Origin: an uncultured bacterium
GTDB taxonomy: Bacteria; Bacillota_I; Bacilli_A; RF39; UBA660
Assembly (NCBI GenBank): GCA_949284575.1
Contig: CASDWO010000004.1
Coordinates: 1 to 35,526 of the forward strand
DNA: 35,526 nucleotides
Direction: 5' to 3'
Shown piece after piece: positions 24,972-34,024 of the stretch (the first letter of the stretch is position 1; each line of letters begins with the position of its first letter). The position numbers and the translations under genes were made by a program. The notes below the pieces were generated by a model. It saw nothing but the letters and a program-made list of their open reading frames with translations, was not told where the DNA came from and did not search any database.

Positions 24972-25436
24972 TTAATTTTTTGTCTTTGTCTTAAGCATAT
25001 TTTTTAACTCATCATAAAGCTGTTCACTAGTTAAAAGTAGATTTTTAATCTGCCTAAATTCCCCATTATCACAATATAGACTAATAAAAGTATCAAGACT
25101 ATTTAAATAATTATTCTCAAAATAAGCAAGTTGACTTTCACTAAAGTCATTAGGAACAATAACAACAACACTATTAGAAGGATTTTGTTCATTAACATCT
25201 TCTAAATACATCATCATCTCTAAATTTTTAGCAACAAGAAAAGCATTAGGCCATACTCCAACCATCGCATCACCATTAAGACTTTTATCTTCAAGAGAAT
25301 CTATAAAATCTTTAAACATATCATAAGCTATACTATTATGATTAACTCTAATCCCATCTTGAGAAACAAGATTATCATCATCTACTTCTTTTGAAACAAC
25401 ATTTCCATATTTACCAACAGCTGTTACTTTTTTCAT
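24972..25436 (-). CDS. hypothetical protein, 154 aa
   Basis: Not recognised. ATG 25436 is preferred over 25448 because GGGAGG lies just before it. Small alpha/beta protein; the central SVVVIVPNDFSESQLAYFENNYLNSLDTFISLY suggests a strand-helix core. No membrane segment. It lies close behind the 310-aa gene and may share its transcript. Confidence 0.75.
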   Translation of the reverse strand: MKKVTAVGKYGNVVSKEVDDDNLVSQDGIRVNHNSIAYDMFKDFIDSLEDKSLNGDAMVGVWPNAFLVAKNLEMMMYLEDVNEQNPSNSVVVIVPNDFSESQLAYFENNYLNSLDTFISLYCDNGEFRQIKNLLLTSEQLYDELKNMLKTKTKN

Positions 25437-25482
25437 ATTTCCTCCCATACAAAGAATCTTTACTTTCTAATAGTAAATACCT

Positions 25483-26415
25483 TCAAAACGCATATTTATT
25501 TTTACTATCATAGCTAGGAAAAGATAAGTTTAACCCTTCTAATTCATCTCTTCTAATAGTATAATCTAAATCACTAAATAAGATCTTTTCATAATAATTT
25601 ACATCTTTTTTTAAATCTATTTTATCTAAATCTTTTAAAGGAATACTTGCTTTATAAAAAGCCTCTCCATATTTTTTAGCATTCTCTTTAGTTAATTCAA
25701 TATATCCATCTTTCATTAGCATTTTAGCAAATATTTCATCAGTTACAAAATATCCTGGATCAGGTGCTACTTTTAAATTAGTATTCTCTTCTTCTTTATA
25801 ATATCTCCCTTCATTACAACGAACAGTTGAAAAGAATTGCCGGTATGTTACATCTATTAAATATGTTTTATTTATTATTTGTTCATGATCTTTAAAAGGA
25901 AAAGTAACTGTTCCAAAGGCATGATTAAATGAATAATTAAAAGAGGCAGCAGCAGTATTTTTAGTAACTTCAAGCCCTAGGTTTTCTAAAGGCATAATAC
26001 TAAGCGCTTGACCTAATTCACATAATCCATTTAAGGAATTTGTTTTTACATTAAGACCAAAACTTTCAAAAGTTCTTCTCGCATTTTCTACACTATAATC
26101 TAATAGAATAGTTATTTCTTCTATATTTAGTCCATCATCATAATTATTATTTTTAATCTCTTCATAATGTCTTAAAGTCTGTTGTAACTTTTCTTTATCT
26201 ATTTGTTTTCTTTCTGGCTCTTGATAAATTATATAACTCTCATTTTCAAGAACTAAATATAGATTATAAGCATCATCTAACTCAATACCTAACTTTTCAC
26301 TTAGTTTATAATATCTAGTCCATAATGATGCTAATAATTGATGTTTTTTATCATTATCTAATTCTTCATTATAAACATCTATAATTGTATTTAATATTTC
26401 TTTTAATGTTTCCAT
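25483..26415 (-). CDS. putative transglutaminase/papain-like fold protein
   Basis: 310 aa, not assigned to a named family. A helical N-terminal half is followed by a Cys-His-Asp order typical of papain or transglutaminase folds: C132 in NGLCELGQAL at a helix start, H165 in NHAFGTVTF, D188 in YLIDVTYRQF. Spacing (33 and 23 residues) fits that fold. No signal peptide, so any substrate would be intracellular. Activity is inference from this pattern. Confidence 0.7.
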   Translation of the reverse strand: METLKEILNTIIDVYNEELDNDKKHQLLASLWTRYYKLSEKLGIELDDAYNLYLVLENESYIIYQEPERKQIDKEKLQQTLRHYEEIKNNNYDDGLNIEEITILLDYSVENARRTFESFGLNVKTNSLNGLCELGQALSIMPLENLGLEVTKNTAAASFNYSFNHAFGTVTFPFKDHEQIINKTYLIDVTYRQFFSTVRCNEGRYYKEEENTNLKVAPDPGYFVTDEIFAKMLMKDGYIELTKENAKKYGEAFYKASIPLKDLDKIDLKKDVNYYEKILFSDLDYTIRRDELEGLNLSFPSYDSKNKYAF

Positions 26416-26432
26416 AACTCACCCACTATTAA

Positions 26433-26461
26433 ATAATAGCACAAAAAGAAAAAAGAGTCAC
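26433..26461 (-). promoter_or_regulatory. promoter of the 310-aa gene
   Basis: GTGACT (26461-26456), 17-bp spacer, TATTAT (26438-26433) with TGC just before it (extended -10), on the minus strand. Confidence 0.6.
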
Positions 26462-26477
26462 TAATCAAAACTCTTTT
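26446..26477 (-). terminator. terminator of the YfiH-like gene
   Basis: AAAAGAGT / ACTCTTTT (26451-26458, 26470-26477), 11-nt loop, then TTCTTTTT on the minus strand. The stem starts in the TAA stop of the gene. Confidence 0.75.
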
Positions 26478-27300
26478 ACAATCTCTTTACTTTTTGATAG
26501 TAAGCACCTTCAAAATGCATACCATTTTTTTCTTTTGGTCCTTTACCATGATTATAAACACTATTAGAATAATAATTTGGATTAGTAATTGTATTATCAT
26601 CATTTACAATAAATGTTTCAAAATCATTAGGATTTAATTGATTTAAAATAGCTTTACGAAGATCAATCTTATAACTACCATTCTCTTCTTTTATAGCACC
26701 TGTCTTTTCCCAAAAAGTTTCTTTAGCAAAGAAAGGCCATTTATCATAAGTCCAATCATTACCAGCATGAGCTCCAACATAAACATAAATTTCCTCTAAT
26801 TTACTATTATATTTACTTTGAAGTTCTTCGACAATCATCTTAGGTAAATATTTATCAATCATTTCTGCACTACAATGAGCAGTAGCTGTTACACCATTTC
26901 TTAAGTCACTAGCAATAATAACAGGACAATCAGCAACAGGGAAACCTGCTACAACCCCTGGAGTTTTATTAGTAACTATTAATATATCACTAGGAATATC
27001 TAAATCCCAACCATCTTCATAAGCTTCTACCATTTCTCTTGTAAGTTCTACTGCTTTACCTTCACCATTTTGACTAGGCATATAAAACTTATAAGGATCA
27101 AAAGCATATTTTTTAGCTTCTGCTACTTTTTTACGACGTTCTAAAAAGATAGCTTTTCTCTCATCAAAAGGCATTCCCTCTTTATAAAACGTAGCTTCAG
27201 TAGTCATAGTACCATACATATTACCTGTATTTAAAATACGTAAATTTCTTACTGGCATCTTTCCAATTTTATAAAATTCATAATTCACACTATTTTCCAT
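26476..27300 (-). CDS. YfiH/LACC1-family protein (multicopper polyphenol oxidase-like), atypical
   Basis: 274 aa. PVADCPVIIAS (C125) and GVTATAHCS (H142) correspond to the Cys and second His of the HCH metal site in YfiH/YlmD proteins, which act on purine nucleosides. The place of the first His (usually QVHG..V) reads SQNGEGKAV, with Asn where His is expected. The usual AHAGWRG is also altered (AHCSAEMID). So the fold is likely but standard chemistry is doubtful. The SD region is AAGGGGG. A consensus promoter directly follows the polC stop. Confidence 0.65.
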   Translation of the reverse strand: MENSVNYEFYKIGKMPVRNLRILNTGNMYGTMTTEATFYKEGMPFDERKAIFLERRKKVAEAKKYAFDPYKFYMPSQNGEGKAVELTREMVEAYEDGWDLDIPSDILIVTNKTPGVVAGFPVADCPVIIASDLRNGVTATAHCSAEMIDKYLPKMIVEELQSKYNSKLEEIYVYVGAHAGNDWTYDKWPFFAKETFWEKTGAIKEENGSYKIDLRKAILNQLNPNDFETFIVNDDNTITNPNYYSNSVYNHGKGPKEKNGMHFEGAYYQKVKRL

Positions 27301-27332
27301 TTTTATTTCCCCCTTTTCATAAATGCAGACAT

Positions 27333-27361
27333 ATTATAGCACAGTTTAATTAGTTTGTCAA
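27333..27361 (-). promoter_or_regulatory. consensus promoter of the YfiH-like gene
   Basis: TTGACA (27361-27356), 17-bp spacer ending TGC, TATAAT (27338-27333) on the minus strand: both boxes perfect plus an extended -10. The -35 abuts the polC stop codon. Confidence 0.9.
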
Positions 27362-30300
27362 TTAAAACAAGCTTAACTGATTAGAATCAGGTAAATCATT
27401 AATAATTCCCATCTCACTCATTTTATCAGTTAATGTCTTAGAAACCTTACCTCGTTTTTGTAAATCTTCTTTACTTAAGAATGGTCCTTTTTCTCTTGCT
27501 TCCACTATAGTCTTTGCAACTGTTAAACCTAGCCCATCTATTGTTTTAAAAGGTGGTATAAGAGTATTTTCATGAGTATCATCTACGATAAACCTAGTAG
27601 CATCACTCTTTTCTAAAGAAATAGGAGCAAATTTAATCCCCCGAGCTGTCGCTTCTAAAGCAACATGAAGAGATTCTATTATATTACTTTCTTTATTAGT
27701 CGCTTCAAAACCCTTAGCCATTAAATCATCATATCTTGTTTTAATAGCATTATAACCTTTTATCATTGTTTCAATATCATAATCATCTACTCTAATTGAG
27801 AAGAAAGCTGCATAATAGTAAAGAGGCTTATAAACTTTAAACCAAGCAATTCTAATAGCACTCATAACATAAGCACAAGCATGAGCTTTAGGGAACATGT
27901 ATTTTATTTTATGACATGACTCGATATACCATTCTGGAACGTTAGCAGCTTTCATTTCTTCGACCATACCCTTCCAAGTTTCAGGATCTTTAGTCGCTTT
28001 ACCTTTTCTAACATGCTCCATTATTTTAAAGGCTCTAATAGGCTTCATTCCCCAGTTCATTAAATTAACCATAATATCATCACGACAACCTATAACATCT
28101 TTAAAAGGAACTATCTTATTTCTAATTAATTCACTAGCATTACCTGCCCAAACATCAGTACCATGAGAAAGTCCTGATATTTTAACAAGTTCAGCAAAAG
28201 TACTTGGCTTAGTCTCAACAAGCATTTGAATAACAAAACGCGTTCCAAGTTCAGGAAGACCAAGAGTTCCTGTAGGACAAAGAATTTGTTCTTCACTAAC
28301 CCCTAAAGCTTTAGGACTAGATAGAATTGAAAAGATATTTTTATCATCCATTGGTAGTGTTGTAATATCAATTCCTGATAAATCTTGTAACATTCTAAGA
28401 ACAGTAGGATCATCGTGACCTAGTATATCTAGTTTTAAAACATCTTGGTCAATAGCATGGTAATCAAAGTGAGTTGTTCGCCAAAGCGATGTATTATCAT
28501 CGGCTGGATACTGGAATGGTGTAAAATCAAAGACATCCATATAACCAGGTATAACAACGATACCTCCAGGATGTTGTCCTGTTGTTCTTTTAACTCCTGT
28601 ACACCCTTTTGCAAGTCGTTCAATCTCGGTGCTTCTTTTACCTACAATACCATGTTCTTCAAAGTAACCTTTAACATAACCATAAGCAGTTTTTTCGGCA
28701 ACTGTACCAATTGTACCTGCTCTATATACATTATCAACTCCAAATAATACTTTTGTATATTCATGAGCTTTCCATTGATATTCTCCTGAGAAGTTAAGGT
28801 CAATATCAGGAACTTTATCGGCATTAAAACCAAGGAAAGTTGCAAATGGCATATCTTGTCCTTCTTTACCTAAAGGTTCTCCACACTTAGGACAAGTCTT
28901 ATCTGGTAAATCATAACCTGATGGATAATCCTTTCCATAAGGAACTCCCTCATCATTAATAAATTCTGAGTATTTACAACTTTTATTACGACATAGATAA
29001 TGTGCTGGAAGAGGATTAACTTCTGTTATTCCCATCATAGTAGCAACGAAAGATGAACCAACAGAACCACGGGAACCAACGATATAACCGTCATCATTAG
29101 AATGTTTAACTAACTTTTGAGCGATTAGGTAAATAACATCGAAGCCTCCACCTATTACACCACCTAAATTTTTCTTAAGAGTTTTCTCTAAGTCTTCATT
29201 AGTTATCTCAGGATCAGTTATTTTAAGATTTTCTTTTATTACTTTCTTTACTTCATCAAACCCTTTTAAAAGAGTACTATGTAAGTTAGCAAATAATTTC
29301 TTCTTAAACTCATCTTCACTTAGATTAGGCTCTTCTCCTTTTAACTTAGCTTCTATCGCTTCATAAACACCATCACCATATAACTCTTTACTAATTCTCT
29401 CTTCTATATTATAAGGAAGTGGCTCTCCATACATATCACTAGCTTTTGTAAAGACTAAATCAGTAACAGTTTCTACACTTTTATCAATTTTAGGAGAAAA
29501 AGGTATTCCTCCTGTTTCAATAATAACTTCAATAATCTCAGTCATATCAGCAATTTTTTTAGGATTATCTATAACAATTAATTTTCTAGTCTCATCATCT
29601 AAGAATGAGAAATCTTTTAACATCTCTGTTGTCGTTCTAAAGTGATTAGATGGAATATTTTTAATACCCCCCCTTGCTAGAGGATGACGTCCTCCTCCTG
29701 GTACTTTTTGATTAACAATAATTTCTCTATATATTTTATCTTCTCTTGTTAAATGATGAACATCTCCTGTTGCCACAATTAATTTACCAGCATCAATTGT
29801 CGTATTAATAATTTTATTGATATTACTGATTACTTCCCCTTCATTGGCAAAATCCCCTGTTTCAATAAGGTGAGAATAACATTCAGGTGGTTGAACTTCA
29901 ACATAGTCGTAAAATCTAATTATATTAGATAACTCTTCTTCACTTTTACTTGATGCTTGTTTAAAGACTTCACTTTCATAACAACCACTACCAATTAAAA
30001 GTCCTTCTCTATATTCATTAATAACACTTCTTGGTATTCTTGGAGTCTTATATAGATAAGTAGTATTAGCATAACTAACTATCTTAAACAAGTTCTTTAG
30101 GCCTTTCTTATTTAAAGCGATAATATTGATATGATTAGTATTACCATATTTATACATCTCTTTAGAATCTACTATATTTGAAAGTTGTTCCATTGTCTCT
30201 ATATTTCTACTATCTAGTTTCTCTAACATTTTATATAAAACTAAAGCCGTACCTTCAGCATCATAATCTCCTCTATGATGTGCATCTTCATCCCAAGGAA

Positions 30301-31972
30301 CATTATATCTTTTAACTAGAGCAGATAAACCATGACGAGCATAGTTATTATCTAAAGTTCTTGATAATTCTAATGTATCGATAACAGGATTCTTAAATTC
30401 CCCTAAATTGTATTTTTTATAAGCCATCTCTAAGAAAGAAACATCAAACTTTGCATTATGGGCAACCATAGGTAAGTCAGAAAACCACTCTATAAATCTT
30501 TTAACAGCATTTTCTTCATTATCTTTATCTTCTAGCATTAAATCTGTTATATTTGTTAGCTCCGTTATCTTAGCAGGTAAAGGTCTTCCTGGATTAATTA
30601 ACTCATCATAACGTTCAAGGATTTCTCCACCTTTCATCTTAACCGCACCAATTTCAATAATAGAATCAGCACCACCTGCATTAAAACCAGTTGTTTCAAA
30701 GTCAAAGACAACATAAGTTTGGTCTAATAGTTTACCATCATTAGGTCTAATAACGATATCTACATTATCATCTACCATAACAAGTTCTGTTCCATATAAG
30801 GCTTTAAACTTTTCTTTTTCATCTTTACCCGCATTATAATCTCTTACTAAGTTATAAACATGAGGAAAGGCTTGAACCCCATTATGATCAGTTATCGCAA
30901 TTGCTTTATGTCCCCATTTCATCGCTTGTTTTACTAGTTTTACTTCATCAACAACCCCATCCATTTGACTCATCATCGTATGCGCATGAAGTTCTACTCT
31001 TTTTTCTTCTGCATCATCAATAATCTCTTCCTCAACATGATCTACTGGCATAATATCTCTAGCATTAAGAACTAACTCATCTTTTGCAAAAGAATCATTT
31101 TTAGTATATCCTCTAATCTTTAACCATGTTCCAACTTTTAAAGCTTTACAAAGTCTTCCATACTCTTCATCTTCATTAGAAAATACTTTACAAGCAATAC
31201 TATCAGCCTCATCAGTTATTTTTAAAGTAATAATCTTAAAATTAGTCTTACTAGATTCAAAATATTCTACTCCAAAAATATAACCTTCTACTGTTACATC
31301 ATTATCTTCTCCTAATAATAAACTCATCTTAATAGGAGCACTATCAATAACTTTACCTAAAATACACCCTTCATCAGTACTCTTTCTTCTTCGTGGTGTC
31401 CCATTATTATAATGTTTAGTCTCTTCTTTAATAACTTCTTTCTTAACAGGTTCAGGAATAGTAACATTAGAAAGTTCATTACTAATCTCTTCTTCTATTA
31501 AATCATCTTCTCTTAAAACAATCTCTATATAATCATCATAACCAAACTTATGATAAAAATTATTTATATCGCTACTAACTTCTTTTAATCGTTCTTCTTC
31601 TTTAGTACAAGTAGCAATTAACTTCAAAGTATTATCTTCACATATTAAAGCATTACTATAAAGCTCTATAATATTTATTTTATTAGCATTTTTTAACTCT
31701 TCTAAAAGATAAGGAAAATATTCTAATAATAAATTATTATCTTTATTTAAAACATTAAAATTAAATGTTACATCTTCTCCAAATAAATGTTTATTAACTT
31801 CAAGTTCATTAATTACCTCAAAAGATAAATAAGTAGGAAGAGTAATTTTTATTAAAATATGTTTACTATTTTTATTAATAATAATTTTCTCAAGTAAAGC
31901 TTCTTTAAAAAAAGAATAATAATCTTCTTTAAGATTAATTCTTTTTAATAGTAATTCTAATTTATCATCCAT
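27362..31972 (-). CDS. polC: DNA polymerase III alpha subunit, Gram-positive type
   Basis: 1536 aa, slightly longer than B. subtilis PolC. Main replicative polymerase. In order: N-terminal domain, OB fold (about 200-310), PHP domain beginning RVELHAHTMMSQMDG (about 323), the inserted DnaQ-type proofreading exonuclease with VVFDFETTGF (about 419-430) and its HNAKFD motif, the rest of the PHP domain, a four-Cys zinc region (CRNKSC...CPKCG, about 990-1025), catalytic PDIDLNFSG (about 1053), fingers and C-terminal helix-hairpin-helix. GGAGG lies 6 nt before the ATG. It follows the 279-aa unknown gene by 16 bp. Confidence 0.98.
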   Translation of the reverse strand: MDDKLELLLKRINLKEDYYSFFKEALLEKIIINKNSKHILIKITLPTYLSFEVINELEVNKHLFGEDVTFNFNVLNKDNNLLLEYFPYLLEELKNANKINIIELYSNALICEDNTLKLIATCTKEEERLKEVSSDINNFYHKFGYDDYIEIVLREDDLIEEEISNELSNVTIPEPVKKEVIKEETKHYNNGTPRRRKSTDEGCILGKVIDSAPIKMSLLLGEDNDVTVEGYIFGVEYFESSKTNFKIITLKITDEADSIACKVFSNEDEEYGRLCKALKVGTWLKIRGYTKNDSFAKDELVLNARDIMPVDHVEEEIIDDAEEKRVELHAHTMMSQMDGVVDEVKLVKQAMKWGHKAIAITDHNGVQAFPHVYNLVRDYNAGKDEKEKFKALYGTELVMVDDNVDIVIRPNDGKLLDQTYVVFDFETTGFNAGGADSIIEIGAVKMKGGEILERYDELINPGRPLPAKITELTNITDLMLEDKDNEENAVKRFIEWFSDLPMVAHNAKFDVSFLEMAYKKYNLGEFKNPVIDTLELSRTLDNNYARHGLSALVKRYNVPWDEDAHHRGDYDAEGTALVLYKMLEKLDSRNIETMEQLSNIVDSKEMYKYGNTNHINIIALNKKGLKNLFKIVSYANTTYLYKTPRIPRSVINEYREGLLIGSGCYESEVFKQASSKSEEELSNIIRFYDYVEVQPPECYSHLIETGDFANEGEVISNINKIINTTIDAGKLIVATGDVHHLTREDKIYREIIVNQKVPGGGRHPLARGGIKNIPSNHFRTTTEMLKDFSFLDDETRKLIVIDNPKKIADMTEIIEVIIETGGIPFSPKIDKSVETVTDLVFTKASDMYGEPLPYNIEERISKELYGDGVYEAIEAKLKGEEPNLSEDEFKKKLFANLHSTLLKGFDEVKKVIKENLKITDPEITNEDLEKTLKKNLGGVIGGGFDVIYLIAQKLVKHSNDDGYIVGSRGSVGSSFVATMMGITEVNPLPAHYLCRNKSCKYSEFINDEGVPYGKDYPSGYDLPDKTCPKCGEPLGKEGQDMPFATFLGFNADKVPDIDLNFSGEYQWKAHEYTKVLFGVDNVYRAGTIGTVAEKTAYGYVKGYFEEHGIVGKRSTEIERLAKGCTGVKRTTGQHPGGIVVIPGYMDVFDFTPFQYPADDNTSLWRTTHFDYHAIDQDVLKLDILGHDDPTVLRMLQDLSGIDITTLPMDDKNIFSILSSPKALGVSEEQILCPTGTLGLPELGTRFVIQMLVETKPSTFAELVKISGLSHGTDVWAGNASELIRNKIVPFKDVIGCRDDIMVNLMNWGMKPIRAFKIMEHVRKGKATKDPETWKGMVEEMKAANVPEWYIESCHKIKYMFPKAHACAYVMSAIRIAWFKVYKPLYYYAAFFSIRVDDYDIETMIKGYNAIKTRYDDLMAKGFEATNKESNIIESLHVALEATARGIKFAPISLEKSDATRFIVDDTHENTLIPPFKTIDGLGLTVAKTIVEAREKGPFLSKEDLQKRGKVSKTLTDKMSEMGIINDLPDSNQLSLF

Positions 31973-31988
31973 ATACTGCCTCCACTAC

Positions 31989-32828
31989 TTATATTATTTC
32001 TAATTCATTTATTTTTAATATATGTCTTTGATTTTTAATACAAAAATCTATAAAAGAATATAAATCTACACTTGCTAACCCTCGTTCAAATGTATATTTA
32101 TCTAACTCAAAAACAATATGATCTTTAAGCATTCTATTTAATATCTCTTCTTTAGAATAACCAAGATACATTAAGAAATAAGGATATAGTTGTTTTTTTA
32201 AATATTTCAAAGAAGCATCTCCTCTTAAATAAACACTTTTATCTAAAAGTCTTGAAGCAAGCTCATTATCAATAGCAAGTTCTATAATCGCTTCAACTAT
32301 ATCTTTATAATCCTCCCTATAAGTAGCCATCTCTTTTCTCACAATAGCACTAATAATATTGATAACTGCTAATTTATAATCTTTAGAATCAACAGTATTA
32401 CCCCAAGTAATAGTATTTACCCTTCTATTTTTAGGTATTTTCATTCCCTTTATATCTAAAAGAGGATCAACGACCAAAACATGATATAGTTTTATATCAA
32501 ATTTTAGGATCTCTTTCATATTTTTACTAAGTTCTTTTTTTATATTATCAAAAGTATGTAAAAGATTTAAACGATATTTTTCTGTCTCTTCTCTTAATTC
32601 TTTATACCCCTCACTATTTTTTACCATATCAAAAACCGTATCATTAGAGGGAATATAATTTTTAGGATCTTTTAACATATTATCTTCTTCATTATATAAA
32701 GAATTATATTCATGCCGATAATTTTTCCAAAGTTTTTTCTTTAAAGTTTGAATAGCTGGAGAAATTGATGGATTAAATAAAATGTTCCAGATTAAAACAT
32801 AATCATTTAAAACAAAGTTTAAATTCAT
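31989..32828 (-). CDS. hypothetical protein, 279 aa, upstream of polC
   Basis: Not recognised. Predominantly helical and charged, without a signal peptide or clear membrane segment. A notable stretch is AIIELAIDNELASRLLDKSVYLRGD (about 184-208). It has its own promoter and GGGGGG before the ATG, and is followed by polC after 16 bp, so it may be cotranscribed with the replicative polymerase. Confidence 0.8.
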   Translation of the reverse strand: MNLNFVLNDYVLIWNILFNPSISPAIQTLKKKLWKNYRHEYNSLYNEEDNMLKDPKNYIPSNDTVFDMVKNSEGYKELREETEKYRLNLLHTFDNIKKELSKNMKEILKFDIKLYHVLVVDPLLDIKGMKIPKNRRVNTITWGNTVDSKDYKLAVINIISAIVRKEMATYREDYKDIVEAIIELAIDNELASRLLDKSVYLRGDASLKYLKKQLYPYFLMYLGYSKEEILNRMLKDHIVFELDKYTFERGLASVDLYSFIDFCIKNQRHILKINELEII

Positions 32829-32859
32829 AAAAATCCCCCCTTAAGTTTATATTATATTA

Positions 32860-32888
32860 ATTATAACTGATATTATGATAATAGTAAA
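32860..32888 (-). promoter_or_regulatory. promoter of the 279-aa gene and polC
   Basis: TTTACT (32888-32883), 17-bp spacer, TATAAT (32865-32860) on the minus strand. Confidence 0.7.
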
Positions 32889-32889
32889 A

Positions 32890-33729
32890 CTAAAAATTCA
32901 CAATTATATAATATACTCCAAATCCTACTGCAACTATTAAAAGAAGAGAAAGAAGAAATTTTAAGAAAGTTAAAAACTTTGATGGTTTCTTAAACTCTTC
33001 TAATTCATCTCCTTCAAAATCTTCATCACTTAAATCAAGACTTCTAGTATAAAAGGATTTATCAATTTCTGTAAGATTCTTTTCGTTTTTAGCATCTTCT
33101 TCTATCATAATATTTTCTTTTTCTTCACTAATATTAGTAATAGGCTCTAAAACTTCTTCATTAACATTAGTAGCCATTAAGTCATTTAATAAGCTATTAT
33201 TATCGATATTTTTATCTATTTCTTCTCTTAATTCTTTAGAAGTTATAGTATTAATAAGTTCTTCTAACTCTTTTTCATTTTCAATAGGTTTATGGCGTAA
33301 TTTAGTCTCTTCTTTAAATTTCTCTAACTCTTCTTCACTACTCTCTAAGATATTATATTTTTCATTATGAAGTTTTCTTTTCTTCTCAAGACTATCTCTT
33401 TCTCTTAACTCTTTCGCTTCTTCTAAAACTCTATTAATATCATAAGTTTTATGATGATCTGTATCATAAAGATAGTTAAATTCTTCTAATTCTTTTCTAA
33501 CTACAGGTTTTTCCATTGGAATATTATATTCTTTTATTTTATGATACCCTTCTCTAGTTCGATAATTTTTCTTAGCCGCTTCCAATTCCACCGCTTCAAT
33601 TTTAGAAATATCACTCATCGTTGTATATTTTTCAAGATTACCAATATTATTATAGAGATCTTGATTTTTAACAGTTCTACTTCTAATGACTTTATTAGAA
33701 GTACCATCATATCGTTCCATCCGCCTCAT
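32890..33729 (-). CDS. tail-anchored acidic membrane protein, 279 aa
   Basis: Not recognised. A long charged N-terminal part rich in Glu, Lys and Asn (coiled-coil-like stretches such as EEAKELRERDSLEKKRKLHNEK, about 105-126) ends in one hydrophobic helix at about 255-276, with only NF after it. There is no signal peptide, so the charged part should face the cytoplasm. AGGTGA precedes the ATG. It is divergent from the ferredoxin gene with overlapping promoters. Confidence 0.8.
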   Translation of the reverse strand: MRRMERYDGTSNKVIRSRTVKNQDLYNNIGNLEKYTTMSDISKIEAVELEAAKKNYRTREGYHKIKEYNIPMEKPVVRKELEEFNYLYDTDHHKTYDINRVLEEAKELRERDSLEKKRKLHNEKYNILESSEEELEKFKEETKLRHKPIENEKELEELINTITSKELREEIDKNIDNNSLLNDLMATNVNEEVLEPITNISEEKENIMIEEDAKNEKNLTEIDKSFYTRSLDLSDEDFEGDELEEFKKPSKFLTFLKFLLSLLLIVAVGFGVYYIIVNF

Positions 33730-33763
33730 GTTTTCACCTACTTTACTATAAGAATATCATAAC

Positions 33764-33792
33764 ATAATATCTATAAAAATTAAAGTAGGCAA
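33764..33792 (-). promoter_or_regulatory. promoter of the tail-anchored protein gene
   Basis: TTGCCT (33792-33787), 17-bp spacer, TATTAT (33769-33764) on the minus strand. Its -35 overlaps that of the divergent ferredoxin promoter. Confidence 0.55.
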
Positions 33793-33814
33793 AATAATAA
33801 AAATACGTTATAAT
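33786..33814 (+). promoter_or_regulatory. promoter of the ferredoxin gene
   Basis: TAGGCA (33786-33791), 17-bp spacer, TATAAT (33809-33814), followed by GGAGG 7 nt before the ATG at 33833. Confidence 0.65.
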
Positions 33815-33832
33815 ATTTGTGGAGGTTATATA

Positions 33833-34024
33833 ATGAAAGTAAAAGTAAATAAAGATGCTTGTATCGGCTGTGGAGCTTGTGCTTCTATTTGTCCTGATGT
33901 TTTTAAACTTAATGATGAAGGATTAAGCGAAACAGTTAAAGAAGAAGTAAAAGAAGAAGAACAAGATGAAGTAAGAGATGCTGCTGATTCTTGTCCTACA
34001 GGAGCTATCGAAATAGAAGAGTAA
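33833..34024 (+). CDS. ferredoxin, single [4Fe-4S] cluster
   Basis: 63 aa electron carrier. Cluster ligands are C10, C13 and C16 (CIGCGAC) and C54 (SCPTGAI). C20 in ICPD remains, but the second cluster motif of two-cluster ferredoxins is absent; the usual middle segment is replaced by a very acidic stretch (EEVKEEEQDE). It is monocistronic, like the Fer of Bacilli. The TAA stop abuts, or may be supplied by, the inverted-repeat element that follows. Confidence 0.95.
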   Translation: MKVKVNKDACIGCGACASICPDVFKLNDEGLSETVKEEVKEEEQDEVRDAADSCPTGAIEIEE

